DNA of 64,000 nt, taken from positions 62,001 to 126,000 of the forward strand of contig NZ_WGLO01000002.1 of the NCBI RefSeq assembly GCF_016125515.1, read 5' to 3'. Numbering within the stretch: position 1 is the stretch's first letter; every line of letters begins with the position of its first letter. Of the stretch, positions 1 through 7,123 are shown in pieces. Under the pieces are notes generated by a model. The model worked only from the letters and a program-made list of their open reading frames with translations. It did no database searches and was not told where the DNA came from. The position numbers and the translations under genes are program-made. This stretch comes from Hyphomonas sp. (lineage in GTDB: Bacteria > Pseudomonadota > Alphaproteobacteria > Caulobacterales > Hyphomonadaceae).

Positions 1-143
1 ACGGTCCGGCGCTCTGCTCGGCCTATGCCGAGGGTCTGCGCCAGTCGATGATCGCGACCGTCCTGTTCTTCGTGATCGCCGCCGCCTTCTACTTCCTCGC
101 CGCCCGGACCTACCAGAAAGACCGCTGGAGCCCCGCTACCTGA
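1..143 (+). CDS. MFS transporter, C-terminal end (partial)
   Basis: Only the last 46 codons are in the window; the reading frame starts at base 3 and stops at TGA 141-143. The visible protein holds one hydrophobic segment (MIATVLFFVIAAAFYFLAAR) followed by a short polar tail ending in WSPAT, which looks like the last transmembrane helix and cytoplasmic tail of a secondary transporter. The next gene on the same strand, 37 bp downstream, is a complete MFS permease, so this is probably its tandem paralogue. That relationship is inferred because the conserved MFS motifs lie outside the window. Confidence 0.6.
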   Translation, partial: GPALCSAYAEGLRQSMIATVLFFVIAAAFYFLAARTYQKDRWSPAT

Positions 144-180
144 GATCCTTTTTCCTTGCCTGACTGTCGTGGAGACCCGA

Positions 181-1680
181 ATGACCGACGCCGCCACCCC
201 TAGCCAGACAACCACCGAAGCCGAACCGGGCTACAAGACCGGGTTCGGCACACCGCTTTACCGCGGCTATGTGCTCTCTTCGCTGCTCGTTGTTTACATC
301 TTCAACTTCATTGACCGGTCGATCTTCGCGATCCTGACCGAGCCGATGAAAGTGTCGCTCAAGCTCGAAGACTGGCACATGGGCCTGCTCGGCGGGCTCG
401 CCTTCGCGATCTTCTATACCACGCTCGGCATTCCGATTGCCCGGGTCGCCGAACGGCGCAGCCGGATGATGATCATCGTCATCTCGCTATCGCTGTGGAG
501 CCTGATGACGGTCCTCTGCGGCTTCGCCACCAGCTTTATCACCATGTTCATCTTCCGCCTGCTCGTCGGGGTGGGTGAAGCCGGTTGCACGCCGCCGGCC
601 CAATCGGTGATCGCGGACTATTTCAAGCCCACCAGCCGCGCGACCGCCGCCTCGATCTACGCCCTCGGCGTCCCGCTCGGCGGCATGATGGCAGGCCTCT
701 CGGCTGGCCCGATCAACGACTACGTCACCGGCCACAATGTCCACGCGCTGTTCGGCTCCTGGGGCTGGACCTGGGCACAGAACCTGATCGCCTGGGAGAA
801 TGTCGAAGGCTGGCGCATCGCCTTTGTCGCGGTCGGCCTGCCCGGCGTACTCTTCGCGTTCATCCTGGCCGCGACCGTGAAGGAACCACCCCGTGGTTAC
901 AGCGATCCGCCTGGCGCAGACCGCAAGGGCCCGCCCGAAGCCTTCCTCTCCGCCCTCGGCGGCCTGCTGCGCAAGCCGACCTATGTGCACGTGGTCACCG
1001 GCGCCGCCATCGCCTCCTTCGCGGGCTATGGCATTGCGGCCTTCTCCACCTCCTTCCTGTTGCGCACCCACCACCTGACGCTGACCGAAGCGGCGCTGAT
1101 CTTCTCGCTGGTGCTCGGCCTGATGGCGGCGCTCGGCGTGTTCCTGTCGGGTTTCCTCGCCGACAAGCTGTCGAAGCGTTACCCGACCGCGCTGTCCTGG
1201 ATGCCGGCGCTCGGCATGGGCCTGTCGGTGCCGCTTTACTGGATGGGCTACATGGCGCCGACGGTGCCGCTGATGATCCCGCCGCTGATGCTGGCGGCGA
1301 CGCTGCACTATTTCTACCTCGGCCCGATGTATGCCGTCTCGGCAGGCGTCGTGGACAGCCGGACGCGGGCGACCGCTGTGGCCATCACGCTGTTCGCCGT
1401 GAACCTGATCGGCATCGGCCTCGGCCCGACGCTGGCCGGCGCGCTGTCGAGCGTCCTGAAATCCATGATGCTTTCGGGCGCGGATCTCGGCCTGTCGATC
1501 GAAGCCTGCAAGGTAACGGCCGGTCTCGCCGCCGATCAGGCGGCGGCCTGCACCTCGGCCAATGCGCGCGCGCTGCAATGGACCATCGTGATCTTCGCCA
1601 CGCTCTATGGCTGGGCGGCACTGCACTACCTGCTCGCCGGCAAGACGCTGTCGCGTGACATGCTGTCCAAAACTGCGTAA
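181..1680 (+). CDS. MFS transporter, spinster-like
   Basis: A 499-aa inner-membrane permease with about 12 hydrophobic segments. The first helix carries a FNFIDRS motif typical of spinster-like MFS proteins. Motif-A-like GIPIARVAERRSR lies near residue 85, and RLLVGVGEAGCTPPAQS near residue 125 is the conserved helix 4-5 region of this subfamily. The start is ATG 181, six bases after GGAG at 171-174; an upstream in-frame GTG at 169 lacks this spacing. These carriers often sit beside catabolic genes for lipids or aromatics in sphingomonads and hyphomonads, but the substrate cannot be read from sequence. A second MFS gene ends just upstream. Confidence 0.85.
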   Translation: MTDAATPSQTTTEAEPGYKTGFGTPLYRGYVLSSLLVVYIFNFIDRSIFAILTEPMKVSLKLEDWHMGLLGGLAFAIFYTTLGIPIARVAERRSRMMIIVISLSLWSLMTVLCGFATSFITMFIFRLLVGVGEAGCTPPAQSVIADYFKPTSRATAASIYALGVPLGGMMAGLSAGPINDYVTGHNVHALFGSWGWTWAQNLIAWENVEGWRIAFVAVGLPGVLFAFILAATVKEPPRGYSDPPGADRKGPPEAFLSALGGLLRKPTYVHVVTGAAIASFAGYGIAAFSTSFLLRTHHLTLTEAALIFSLVLGLMAALGVFLSGFLADKLSKRYPTALSWMPALGMGLSVPLYWMGYMAPTVPLMIPPLMLAATLHYFYLGPMYAVSAGVVDSRTRATAVAITLFAVNLIGIGLGPTLAGALSSVLKSMMLSGADLGLSIEACKVTAGLAADQAAACTSANARALQWTIVIFATLYGWAALHYLLAGKTLSRDMLSKTA

Positions 1681-1691
1681 GCCCGCCGCCG

Positions 1692-2678
1692 ATGGCGGTT
1701 TATACGCAAGTTTCTGACGAGGCGCTGTCGGCCTTCCTGGCCGAATACGATCTCGGTGCGGCCTTGTCCTTCAAGGGCATTGCCGAAGGCGTGGAGAATT
1801 CGAACTACTATCTCGAGACCGAGACAGGCCGGTTCATCCTCACTTTGTTCGAGAAGCGCGTGAACGCCGCCGAGCTGCCTTACTTCATCGGGCTGAAACA
1901 GCATCTGGCCGGCAAGGGCTATCCCTGTCCTCAGCCGGTGATGGGCCGCGACGGGTCGGCGCTTCGCACGCTGGAAGGCCGGCCGGCGGTGATCGTCACC
2001 TTCCTCGAAGGCCTGTCGCCCAAGCGGCCGAACGTGCGCCAGTGCCGAGGCCTCGGCGAAGGCCTCGCGCGGATGCACGTGGCGCTCGCCGACTTTGCGA
2101 TGTCGCGCGAGAACGCACTTGGCCCGAAGGCGTGGCCCCCGCTGTGGACGGGCCGCACCGAGGCCGCCGAAGCGCTGCTGCCGGGCCTACCCTCTCTGGT
2201 GGAGGATTGCTTCGCCGCGCTCGAGGCCTCGCCCGCCTTCGACGGCAACCTGCCGCGCGGCACGATCCACGCGGACCTCTTCCCCGACAATGCGTTCTTC
2301 CTCGGCGATAGATTCTCGGGCGCCATCGACTTCTACTTCGCCTGCACGGACGCGCTCGCCTACGACCTTGCCGTCTGCCTCAACTCCTGGGCGTTCGATG
2401 AAGGCAATGCGAGCGATGCTTCGCGGCTCGAATACAATTATTCCAAGGGCGCCGCGCTGATTGCGGGCTACCAGTCCGTTCGTCCGTTGACAGACGGCGA
2501 ACGCGCCGCCCTGCCCACGCTCTGTCTCGGCTCGGCCATGCGCTTCTTCCTGACCCGGCTGGCCGACTGGTCCGCCACTCCGGCAGGCGCCTTGGTTCGG
2601 CCAAAGAACCCCCTTGAATATGCCGCGCGTCTGGCCTTCCATCTGCGCACGACGAGCGCAGCCGAATACGGACTCTAG
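1692..2678 (+). CDS. thrB: Homoserine kinase, ThrB (APH-fold type)
   Basis: A 328-aa protein of the choline-kinase/aminoglycoside-phosphotransferase-fold ThrB family, which phosphorylates L-homoserine in threonine synthesis. The N-terminus has GIAEGVENSNYYLET, a ThrB signature around the nucleotide-binding loop. The catalytic loop is HADLFPDN, and the metal-binding DFYFACTDALAYDLA follows about 20 residues later. Length matches the family (about 320 aa). It starts 11 bp after the MFS gene. rnhA follows three genes later; thrB next to rnhA is a familiar alphaproteobacterial arrangement, here separated by two extra genes. Confidence 0.93.
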   Translation: MAVYTQVSDEALSAFLAEYDLGAALSFKGIAEGVENSNYYLETETGRFILTLFEKRVNAAELPYFIGLKQHLAGKGYPCPQPVMGRDGSALRTLEGRPAVIVTFLEGLSPKRPNVRQCRGLGEGLARMHVALADFAMSRENALGPKAWPPLWTGRTEAAEALLPGLPSLVEDCFAALEASPAFDGNLPRGTIHADLFPDNAFFLGDRFSGAIDFYFACTDALAYDLAVCLNSWAFDEGNASDASRLEYNYSKGAALIAGYQSVRPLTDGERAALPTLCLGSAMRFFLTRLADWSATPAGALVRPKNPLEYAARLAFHLRTTSAAEYGL

Positions 2679-2687
2679 GGGACTCAC

Positions 2688-3752
2688 ATGAACAAACGGA
2701 CCGGCATGCGGCGCAGCTTGATTGTGGCCGCTGCAACACTTGTACTGGCCCAGATACCGATCGCGCTGGCCGAGCCGGTTGCGGCAGCGCCCGGGCCGAC
2801 ACAGTTGCCGACCTCCGGCCTGATCATTGATCTGCCGGCAGCCAAGGATCGTACCTACAAGTTGAGCGGCAGCTGGGCGCTCGACGCGGCGGGCGAGATT
2901 TTCGACACGCGCGACGTGGTCGATGAATTCGATTCCGCGACCGGCTCCATCGTCGCCGGCAACTGGATCATGCTCGGCTATTTCAATGCGGGCGATTGCG
3001 CGGGCGTGCTTGCAGAGATGAATTTTGCCTCGCCGGTCTCCACCACGGAAGCCCTGTGGGGCCAGGACTGGCAAGTACTGACCGGCGTGTTCGATTTCGA
3101 CTCCGAACTTGGCCGTCGGCCGGCGGCGGCGCTCTGCCGCATGAACGGCGAGGGCCAAGCCTTGCTTCTCGAGCGCTTCCTCGTCAACCAACCCGAGAAC
3201 CTGCCCTATTCGGCATTGATGGCCGACGTACGTGCTTCCGATGTGCTCGCGAGCGCCTCGCGCAGCTATTCGGCCAATCGCCACGGCGACATCCAGCCGT
3301 TGCGCCGCGCCGAAGTGCGGTCGCGCGGCGAAGGCAGCGCGGTGCGAGCCCTCTTCTTGCCGATGTCGGGCCTCGACCTGACGCTGCCGGATGATGGGTA
3401 TCTCTGGCTGCTGACCCGGGACGACAGCGCGCCCACAGATATGCTGAACCGCCTGTTGCCAACTTTGCCGGAAGTTACGGTCGAGATCATGGCGGTGGAC
3501 GGCTATCCCTGCAGCAATGTTATCGCCTCGTTCGATGACCCGTCGATGACCGAAGCTCGCCCGTCCGGCCTTCCGGCCGGCTGGCAGGCAAGCCCCGGCG
3601 TGATGGTCGAGTCCGAACTTGAACTCATCGCCTGCCATGACGGCACCCGTGGTGCGATATTGGTAGGCATCTTTCAGGGGATGGACAATCGGGACGTCTC
3701 GCCCCTTGTCCCACTGTTGAACGCCGTCGCCGCTGCAGACGCTGCAAGGTAG
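2688..3752 (+). CDS. Exported protein of unknown function
   Basis: A 354-aa protein with a clear Sec signal peptide: MNKRTGMRR, a hydrophobic core, then a likely cut after ALA near residue 28. The mature part is soluble-looking, with no transmembrane segment and four well-spaced cysteines (in GDCAG, ALCRM, YPCSN and IACHDG) that could form two periplasmic disulfides. The start ATG has GGGGAC eight bases upstream and lies nine bases after the thrB stop, so it is probably in the same transcript. I do not recognise a family. It interrupts the usual thrB-rnhA neighbourhood. Confidence 0.75.
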   Translation: MNKRTGMRRSLIVAAATLVLAQIPIALAEPVAAAPGPTQLPTSGLIIDLPAAKDRTYKLSGSWALDAAGEIFDTRDVVDEFDSATGSIVAGNWIMLGYFNAGDCAGVLAEMNFASPVSTTEALWGQDWQVLTGVFDFDSELGRRPAAALCRMNGEGQALLLERFLVNQPENLPYSALMADVRASDVLASASRSYSANRHGDIQPLRRAEVRSRGEGSAVRALFLPMSGLDLTLPDDGYLWLLTRDDSAPTDMLNRLLPTLPEVTVEIMAVDGYPCSNVIASFDDPSMTEARPSGLPAGWQASPGVMVESELELIACHDGTRGAILVGIFQGMDNRDVSPLVPLLNAVAAADAAR

Positions 3753-3758
3753 CTGGCC

Positions 3759-4331
3759 GTGGCCGTTGATCCCGTTCCTCCTGACGCGGCGCTTCCCACC
3801 TATGCGACGACGCCGCGCCCGAAACGGGTGAAGCGGATCCGGCTGGCGCTGCTGGTCTCGTCCTTTGCCGCCTGTTTCAGTGTGACGCTGATCGGCATCG
3901 TGTTCGGCGGTCTGATGACGCTGACCTTCGGCGTGCTGGGCGCCGGCGGACTAGGGCTCGGCCAATCGGGCTTCGTTGGCGGTGTGATGCTGGCGCTGAC
4001 GCTGGCCTCGTACAACTTCATTCTCTTCTTCATCACCGTTCCGGCCGCCGCGTTGGCGCTCGGCCTGTCGATCGGACGCTTCCCGCACAAGGGTATCACC
4101 CACCGCAAACCCTACCTGCGCTGGGGCGCAGTGTGGGGCGCCAGTCTGGTCGGCGGCACGACCTTCGTGTTCGGCTGGTTCGGCGGCCCGGCCTCCGCCT
4201 TCGGCGCGCTGCTCACCGGCTGCCTGATCGGCGCTGCGGCGGGCGTTTTCTGCGGATTCCTGCTGCACGCCATCGTCGCGCCGGCGCGCCAGCTGACCGA
4301 TGTGGACGTGAACGTCTTCGGACCGGCTTGA
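3759..4331 (+). CDS. Small integral membrane protein, unknown
   Basis: A 190-aa hydrophobic protein starting at GTG 3759, six bases after the preceding stop. After a basic stretch (RPKRVKRIR, residues about 21-29) come four to five helices: roughly 30-60 (possibly two), 70-100, 121-140 and 148-172, many rich in Gly and Ala. The basic segment suggests the N-terminus is cytoplasmic. No catalytic or transport motif is visible and I do not recognise the family. Its tight spacing between the exported protein and rnhA suggests one transcription unit with thrB. Confidence 0.65.
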   Translation: MAVDPVPPDAALPTYATTPRPKRVKRIRLALLVSSFAACFSVTLIGIVFGGLMTLTFGVLGAGGLGLGQSGFVGGVMLALTLASYNFILFFITVPAAALALGLSIGRFPHKGITHRKPYLRWGAVWGASLVGGTTFVFGWFGGPASAFGALLTGCLIGAAAGVFCGFLLHAIVAPARQLTDVDVNVFGPA

Positions 4332-4363
4332 CGCTTCCGGCGAAGCGGGCCACCTCGCGGCGG

Positions 4364-4810
4364 ATGACCGACACAATTGAAATCTGGACCGACGGCGCCT
4401 GCAGCGGCAATCCCGGCCCTGGCGGCTGGGGCGCGCTGATCCGCTGGAACGGCCATGAGAAGGAGCTGTTCGGCGGCGATCCGGCGACGACCAACAACCG
4501 CATGGAAATGATGGCCGTGGTGGAAGCGCTGAATGCGCTGAAGCGGCCGTCGAAAGTGCTGCTGCACGTCGATTCAATGTACGTGAAAGACGGCCTGACC
4601 AAGTGGATCAAGGGCTGGAAACGCAATGGCTGGAAAACCGCCGACAAGAAACCTGTGAAAAACCAGGACCTCTGGATGGCGATGGAAGAGGCTTGTGCGC
4701 GCCATGACATCACCTGGAAATGGGTGAAGGGCCATGACGGCGACCCCGGCAACGAACGCGCCGATGCCCTCGCCCGTCAGGGTACGGAAGAAGCCCGGGC
4801 GAAGAAGTAG
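4364..4810 (+). CDS. rnhA: Ribonuclease HI
   Basis: A 148-aa enzyme that cleaves the RNA strand of RNA-DNA hybrids. All catalytic positions of the E. coli enzyme fall at identical residue numbers: Asp10 ([11 protein letters not shown]), Glu48 (NNRMEMM), Asp70 (HVDSMYV), His124 (KGHDGD) and Asp134 (NERADALA). The basic-protrusion region (residues about 80-100, [18 protein letters not shown]) is present. The start at ATG 4364 puts Asp10 in register; longer in-frame extensions would add unrelated sequence. It is the last gene of the thrB-side run. Confidence 0.97.
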   Translation: MTDTIEIWTDGACSGNPGPGGWGALIRWNGHEKELFGGDPATTNNRMEMMAVVEALNALKRPSKVLLHVDSMYVKDGLTKWIKGWKRNGWKTADKKPVKNQDLWMAMEEACARHDITWKWVKGHDGDPGNERADALARQGTEEARAKK

Positions 4811-4887
4811 CACGTGCGGCCGGACGCAGCTTTGGGCTGACCGGTTGATGAATTTCTGGACTTTTCGACTGCCGCACTTCCCCGCGA

Positions 4888-4906
4888 ACGCCGGGATGAG
4901 CGGCAG
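4888..4906. repeat. REP-like half element
   Basis: The string CGCCGGGATGAGCGGCAG recurs at 41187-41204, in both cases beside a copy of the 348-bp repeat. It resembles the GCCGGGATGA-type palindromic intergenic repeats common in alphaproteobacteria. Here only one arm is recognisable; the partner arm that makes a hairpin at 41178-41191 is missing or degraded. Confidence 0.4.
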
Positions 4907-4946
4907 GACTAGCAACTGCTGGGGATGGGCGTGAGGCTCCCCTCCG

Positions 4947-5231
4947 TCAGCCTGCGGTGCAGGCTGCCACCTCCCAGCTTGGATCGCTCAGTTTGCGGAG
5001 GATGCGGGGGATGGATTTGTACAGGCTGGGGTTATCAGCCTGCGTGGCAAAGCGGATAGTGATGAAGCCCCACCAGTTGGTCTGGAAGCAGACATCGGTG
5101 ATGTTCTGATCGCGCATCCAGAAGATTATGGCATTGCGTTGCCACCAGAGGATCGGCCACAGCAGCTTCGGCACATAGTCGAACAGGTCGGCATAGTGGG
5201 GCTGGGCTCGAAGGGCGCGCAGCGGGATCAT
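4947..5231 (-). CDS. Trp-rich 94-aa protein within repeat copy A
   Basis: A 94-codon ORF that fills most of repeat copy A. The protein begins MIPLRALRAQPHYADLF, has a hydrophobic Trp-rich patch (LLWPILWWQRNAIIFWM, residues about 23-39) and a second Trp pair in QTNWWGFITIRF. The patch suggests membrane association, but it is short and contains Gln-Arg-Asn. A copy of the same reading frame at 40798-41052 carries two internal stops, so copy A may be the intact version. A GGAGG lies 13 bases before the ATG inside a hairpin (5244-5259). The stop lies at the foot of a perfect inverted repeat (4948-4966). No family recognised; it could be a chance ORF in a repeat. Confidence 0.45.
   Translation of the reverse strand: MIPLRALRAQPHYADLFDYVPKLLWPILWWQRNAIIFWMRDQNITDVCFQTNWWGFITIRFATQADNPSLYKSIPRILRKLSDPSWEVAACTAG
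4948..4966. repeat. Perfect 8-bp inverted repeat
   Basis: CAGCCTGC-GGT-GCAGGCTG overlaps the stop codon of the 94-aa ORF. It could fold as a hairpin on either strand and might end transcription from rnhA or from the repeat ORF, but no T-run follows on either strand, so an intrinsic terminator is not established. Confidence 0.4.
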
Positions 5232-5348
5232 GCCCGCACTATACCTCCGTCTGCGGAGGGGGTGCGTTCGCGGCGCTGAACTATTTTACAAGCGCTTGGC
5301 GGTGCTACGCATTTTCTTTTTCAGGCCCCCGGATTTTGTTGCGCAAGG
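5001..5348. repeat. 348-bp dispersed repeat, copy A
   Basis: Aligns without gaps to 40822-41169 (constant offset 35,821). I count about 28 differences in 348 positions, roughly 92% identity. The two copies share the 94-codon frame on the minus strand, a CCTCCG-TCTG-CGGAGG hairpin, and a conserved 3' block (TGCGTTCGCGGCGCTGAAC to GATTTTGTTGCGCAAGG). Both lie next to a GCCGGGATGAGCGGCAG string. No terminal inverted repeat or target duplication is evident. Unlike a chance similarity, identity is high in both the ORF and the non-coding flank. Confidence 0.9.
5244..5259 (-). promoter_or_regulatory. Hairpin enclosing the likely ribosome-binding site of the 94-aa ORF
   Basis: Read on the minus strand, CCTCCG-CAGA-CGGAGG forms a perfect 6-bp stem with a 4-base loop. 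The right arm contains GGAGG, the only Shine-Dalgarno-like sequence before ATG 5231. The hairpin is unchanged in copy B (41065-41080). Folding would hide the ribosome-binding site, and the 13-base spacer is long. Confidence 0.4.
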
Positions 5349-5375
5349 CCCTGCTCCGCCCGCTTGTCACCCTGA

Positions 5376-5407
5376 ACGAAAACGCCCCGGCGCGGGGGCC
5401 GGGGCGT
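5376..5407 (-). terminator. Intrinsic terminator after ctrA
   Basis: Read on the minus strand, ACGCCCCGG and CCGGGGCGT pair as a 9-bp GC-rich stem around a CCCCCGCG loop, followed directly by TTTTCGTT. It lies about 25 bases past the ctrA stop and separates ctrA from repeat copy A. Confidence 0.8.
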
Positions 5408-5432
5408 GTCGGTGTGTGGGGTTCGGAAGGCC

Positions 5433-6146
5433 TCAGGCGGCTTCTTCGATTTCGCCCGTCTTGGCGTTCGGACGCGGGTCGCGTAGCACGTAGCCGCGGC
5501 CCCAGACGGTTTCGATATAGTGATTGCCGTTGGTCGCCTGCTGCAGCTTCTTGCGCAGTTTGCAGATGAACACGTCGATGATCTTGAGTTCCGGTTCGTC
5601 CATGCCGCCATAGAGGTGGTTCAGGAACATTTCCTTGGTCAGCGTGGTTCCCTTGCGCAGCGAGAGCAGCTCGAACATCGCGTATTCCTTGCCGGTCAGG
5701 TGGACGCGCTCGCCTTCGACTTCGACGGTCTTGGCATCCAGGTTGACCAGGATCTCGCCGGTGCGGATGACGCTCTCGGCATGGCCCTTGGAGCGGCGCA
5801 CGATGGCGGTGATACGGGCGATCAGCTCGTCCTTGTTGAACGGCTTGGTGAGGTAATCGTCGGCGCCGTAGCCGAGGGTTTTCACCTTCGCTTCGATATC
5901 CGGGTTGCCCGACAGGATCATGACCGGCGTGTTGACGCGGCTCATGCGGAGCTGTTTGAGGACCTCGAAGCCCGAGATGTCCGGCAGCGACAGGTCCAGA
6001 AGGATCATGTCGTACTCATAGACCTTGCCGAGATCGACTCCATCCTCGCCGAGGTCCGTCATATAGACGTTGAAGCCTGCGGCTTTCAGCATCAGCTCAA
6101 TGGAGCGTGCCAGAGCCCGATCATCTTCAATCAATAGGACGCGCAT
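5433..6146 (-). CDS. ctrA: CtrA, cell-cycle master response regulator
   Basis: A 237-aa OmpR-type regulator. The receiver domain (residues 1-115) has acidic Asp8/Asp9 and phospho-acceptor Asp51 (LLDLSLPD); the winged-helix domain (about 125-225) ends in [10 protein letters not shown]. The sequence is nearly that of Caulobacter CtrA, including the [24 protein letters not shown] recognition region (residues split here by function). The protein ends EIEEAA; a C-terminal Ala-Ala is the known determinant for ClpXP proteolysis of CtrA in Caulobacter. It is expected to be phosphorylated through CckA-ChpT and to control replication, division and flagellar genes. It lies downstream of flhF-fleN on the same strand, with its own upstream region and terminator. 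Confidence 0.97.
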   Translation of the reverse strand: MRVLLIEDDRALARSIELMLKAAGFNVYMTDLGEDGVDLGKVYEYDMILLDLSLPDISGFEVLKQLRMSRVNTPVMILSGNPDIEAKVKTLGYGADDYLTKPFNKDELIARITAIVRRSKGHAESVIRTGEILVNLDAKTVEVEGERVHLTGKEYAMFELLSLRKGTTLTKEMFLNHLYGGMDEPELKIIDVFICKLRKKLQQATNGNHYIETVWGRGYVLRDPRPNAKTGEIEEAA

Positions 6147-6279
6147 CGCTCGTCTCCCGAATCACTTAAGGCTGGTTTAGCCCGATTGTTAACACTTGTG
6201 AATCCTAACGCCGCAATGTTGTTAACAAGTTAATGCGGTGTACGGATACTGACGATTTATTCACTATTCTCAACACGGA
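6147..6279 (-). promoter_or_regulatory. ctrA upstream region with GANTC sites
   Basis: This AT-rich 133-bp gap holds two GAATC sites (6159-6163 and 6200-6204), the methylation target of CcrM; ctrA transcription in Caulobacter is sensitive to hemimethylation of such a site. It also contains several TTAAC-type half-sites (for example GTTAACAC near 6188 and TTAACAAGTTAA near 6222), which resemble CtrA half-boxes, but none gives the exact TTAA-N7-TTAA spacing. Regulatory roles are inferred from Caulobacter. Confidence 0.5.
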
Positions 6280-7119
6280 TCAGTTTCCCACCGCGGCGGA
6301 CTGCCCTTCGCCGAGCAGGGTCTGAGCGACAGCCATCACGTCCTGTACCGGCTGGGCCTGTGGATCGGTGGAGATCAGCGTTCGCTGGCACCGGATCGCA
6401 TCGCGAACTTTCGGGTCGCGCATGACGGTTCCCGCGTGTCTTGGCCGGAAACCGAGGAAGGTGGAACAGGCGCGCGCAATCGCTTCATAGGTGCGCTGAC
6501 CCGCAGCGCGGGTGTCGGCCTGGTTAATGCAGATGATGGGTTCAACATTCGGCGCATAACCGCGCAACACCTTGATGAAGGCGTAGGCGTCGGTCATCGA
6601 GGCCGGATCGTCGGTGATCACGACCAGCGATTTATCGCCGGCGCGCGCGAGGCGCATGCAGTTGGCCTCGATGCCAGCGCCGAGGTCGAGCACGAGATGG
6701 TCATACTGGAGCGCGAGGGCGGACAGGCCGGCCGCGAGGCGGGCCACTTCTTCGGGTGGCAGCTCGGCGAGCGCGCCGGAGCCGGAGCGGCCGGGCAACA
6801 CATCGAAACCGCCGCTGCCGGCGCCGCCATCGACCGGGGTCACGGCATCGTCGAGTTCGACCCAGCCGGCCACGACGGCGGCGAGATCGGTTTCCGGGGC
6901 GATGCCGAGCTGGACGTCGACGTTGGCGAGGCCAAGGTCACCGTCCACCAGCAGCACGCGGCGGCCGGCTTTCGCCAGCGCGGAAGCCAGCGTGATGGAG
7001 ATGAAGGTCTTTCCGACACCACCCTTGCCACTCGCCACCGCAATGATGGAGGCGGGCGTGACACGCGGGGTGGGCCTGACGGCGGGTCGGTCCTGGGATC
7101 GGCGCATGGTGAAGCTCAT
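6280..7119 (-). CDS. fleN: FleN/FlhG, MinD-like ATPase for flagellar number
   Basis: A 279-aa ParA/MinD-family ATPase. The deviant Walker A is SGKGGVGKT (residues 30-38), with signature Lys32 and Lys37; the switch region DGDLGLANVDVQLG is at 59-72, and DLGAGIE is the Walker B region. The N-terminal RRSQDRP segment before the ATPase core fits FleN/FlhG rather than MinD, and no C-terminal MinD membrane-targeting helix is evident. It starts four bases after the flhF stop. FlhG antagonises FlhF to limit flagella number, so the pair sits in its expected order. Confidence 0.9.
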   Translation of the reverse strand: MSFTMRRSQDRPAVRPTPRVTPASIIAVASGKGGVGKTFISITLASALAKAGRRVLLVDGDLGLANVDVQLGIAPETDLAAVVAGWVELDDAVTPVDGGAGSGGFDVLPGRSGSGALAELPPEEVARLAAGLSALALQYDHLVLDLGAGIEANCMRLARAGDKSLVVITDDPASMTDAYAFIKVLRGYAPNVEPIICINQADTRAAGQRTYEAIARACSTFLGFRPRHAGTVMRDPKVRDAIRCQRTLISTDPQAQPVQDVMAVAQTLLGEGQSAAVGN

Positions 7120-7123
7120 GGGA

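Noticed and set aside
487-1626. Long antisense frame (379 codons) across the MFS gene
   Set aside because: Arg/Gly/His-rich translation typical of the reverse strand of GC-rich DNA, no motifs, and it lies fully under a well-supported gene.
2187-3638. 483-codon minus-strand frame under thrB and the exported protein
   Set aside because: Low-complexity composition with no family feature; two real genes occupy the plus strand.
6147-6279. A canonical TTAA-N7-TTAA CtrA box before ctrA
   Set aside because: Half-sites are present but no pair has seven-base spacing.
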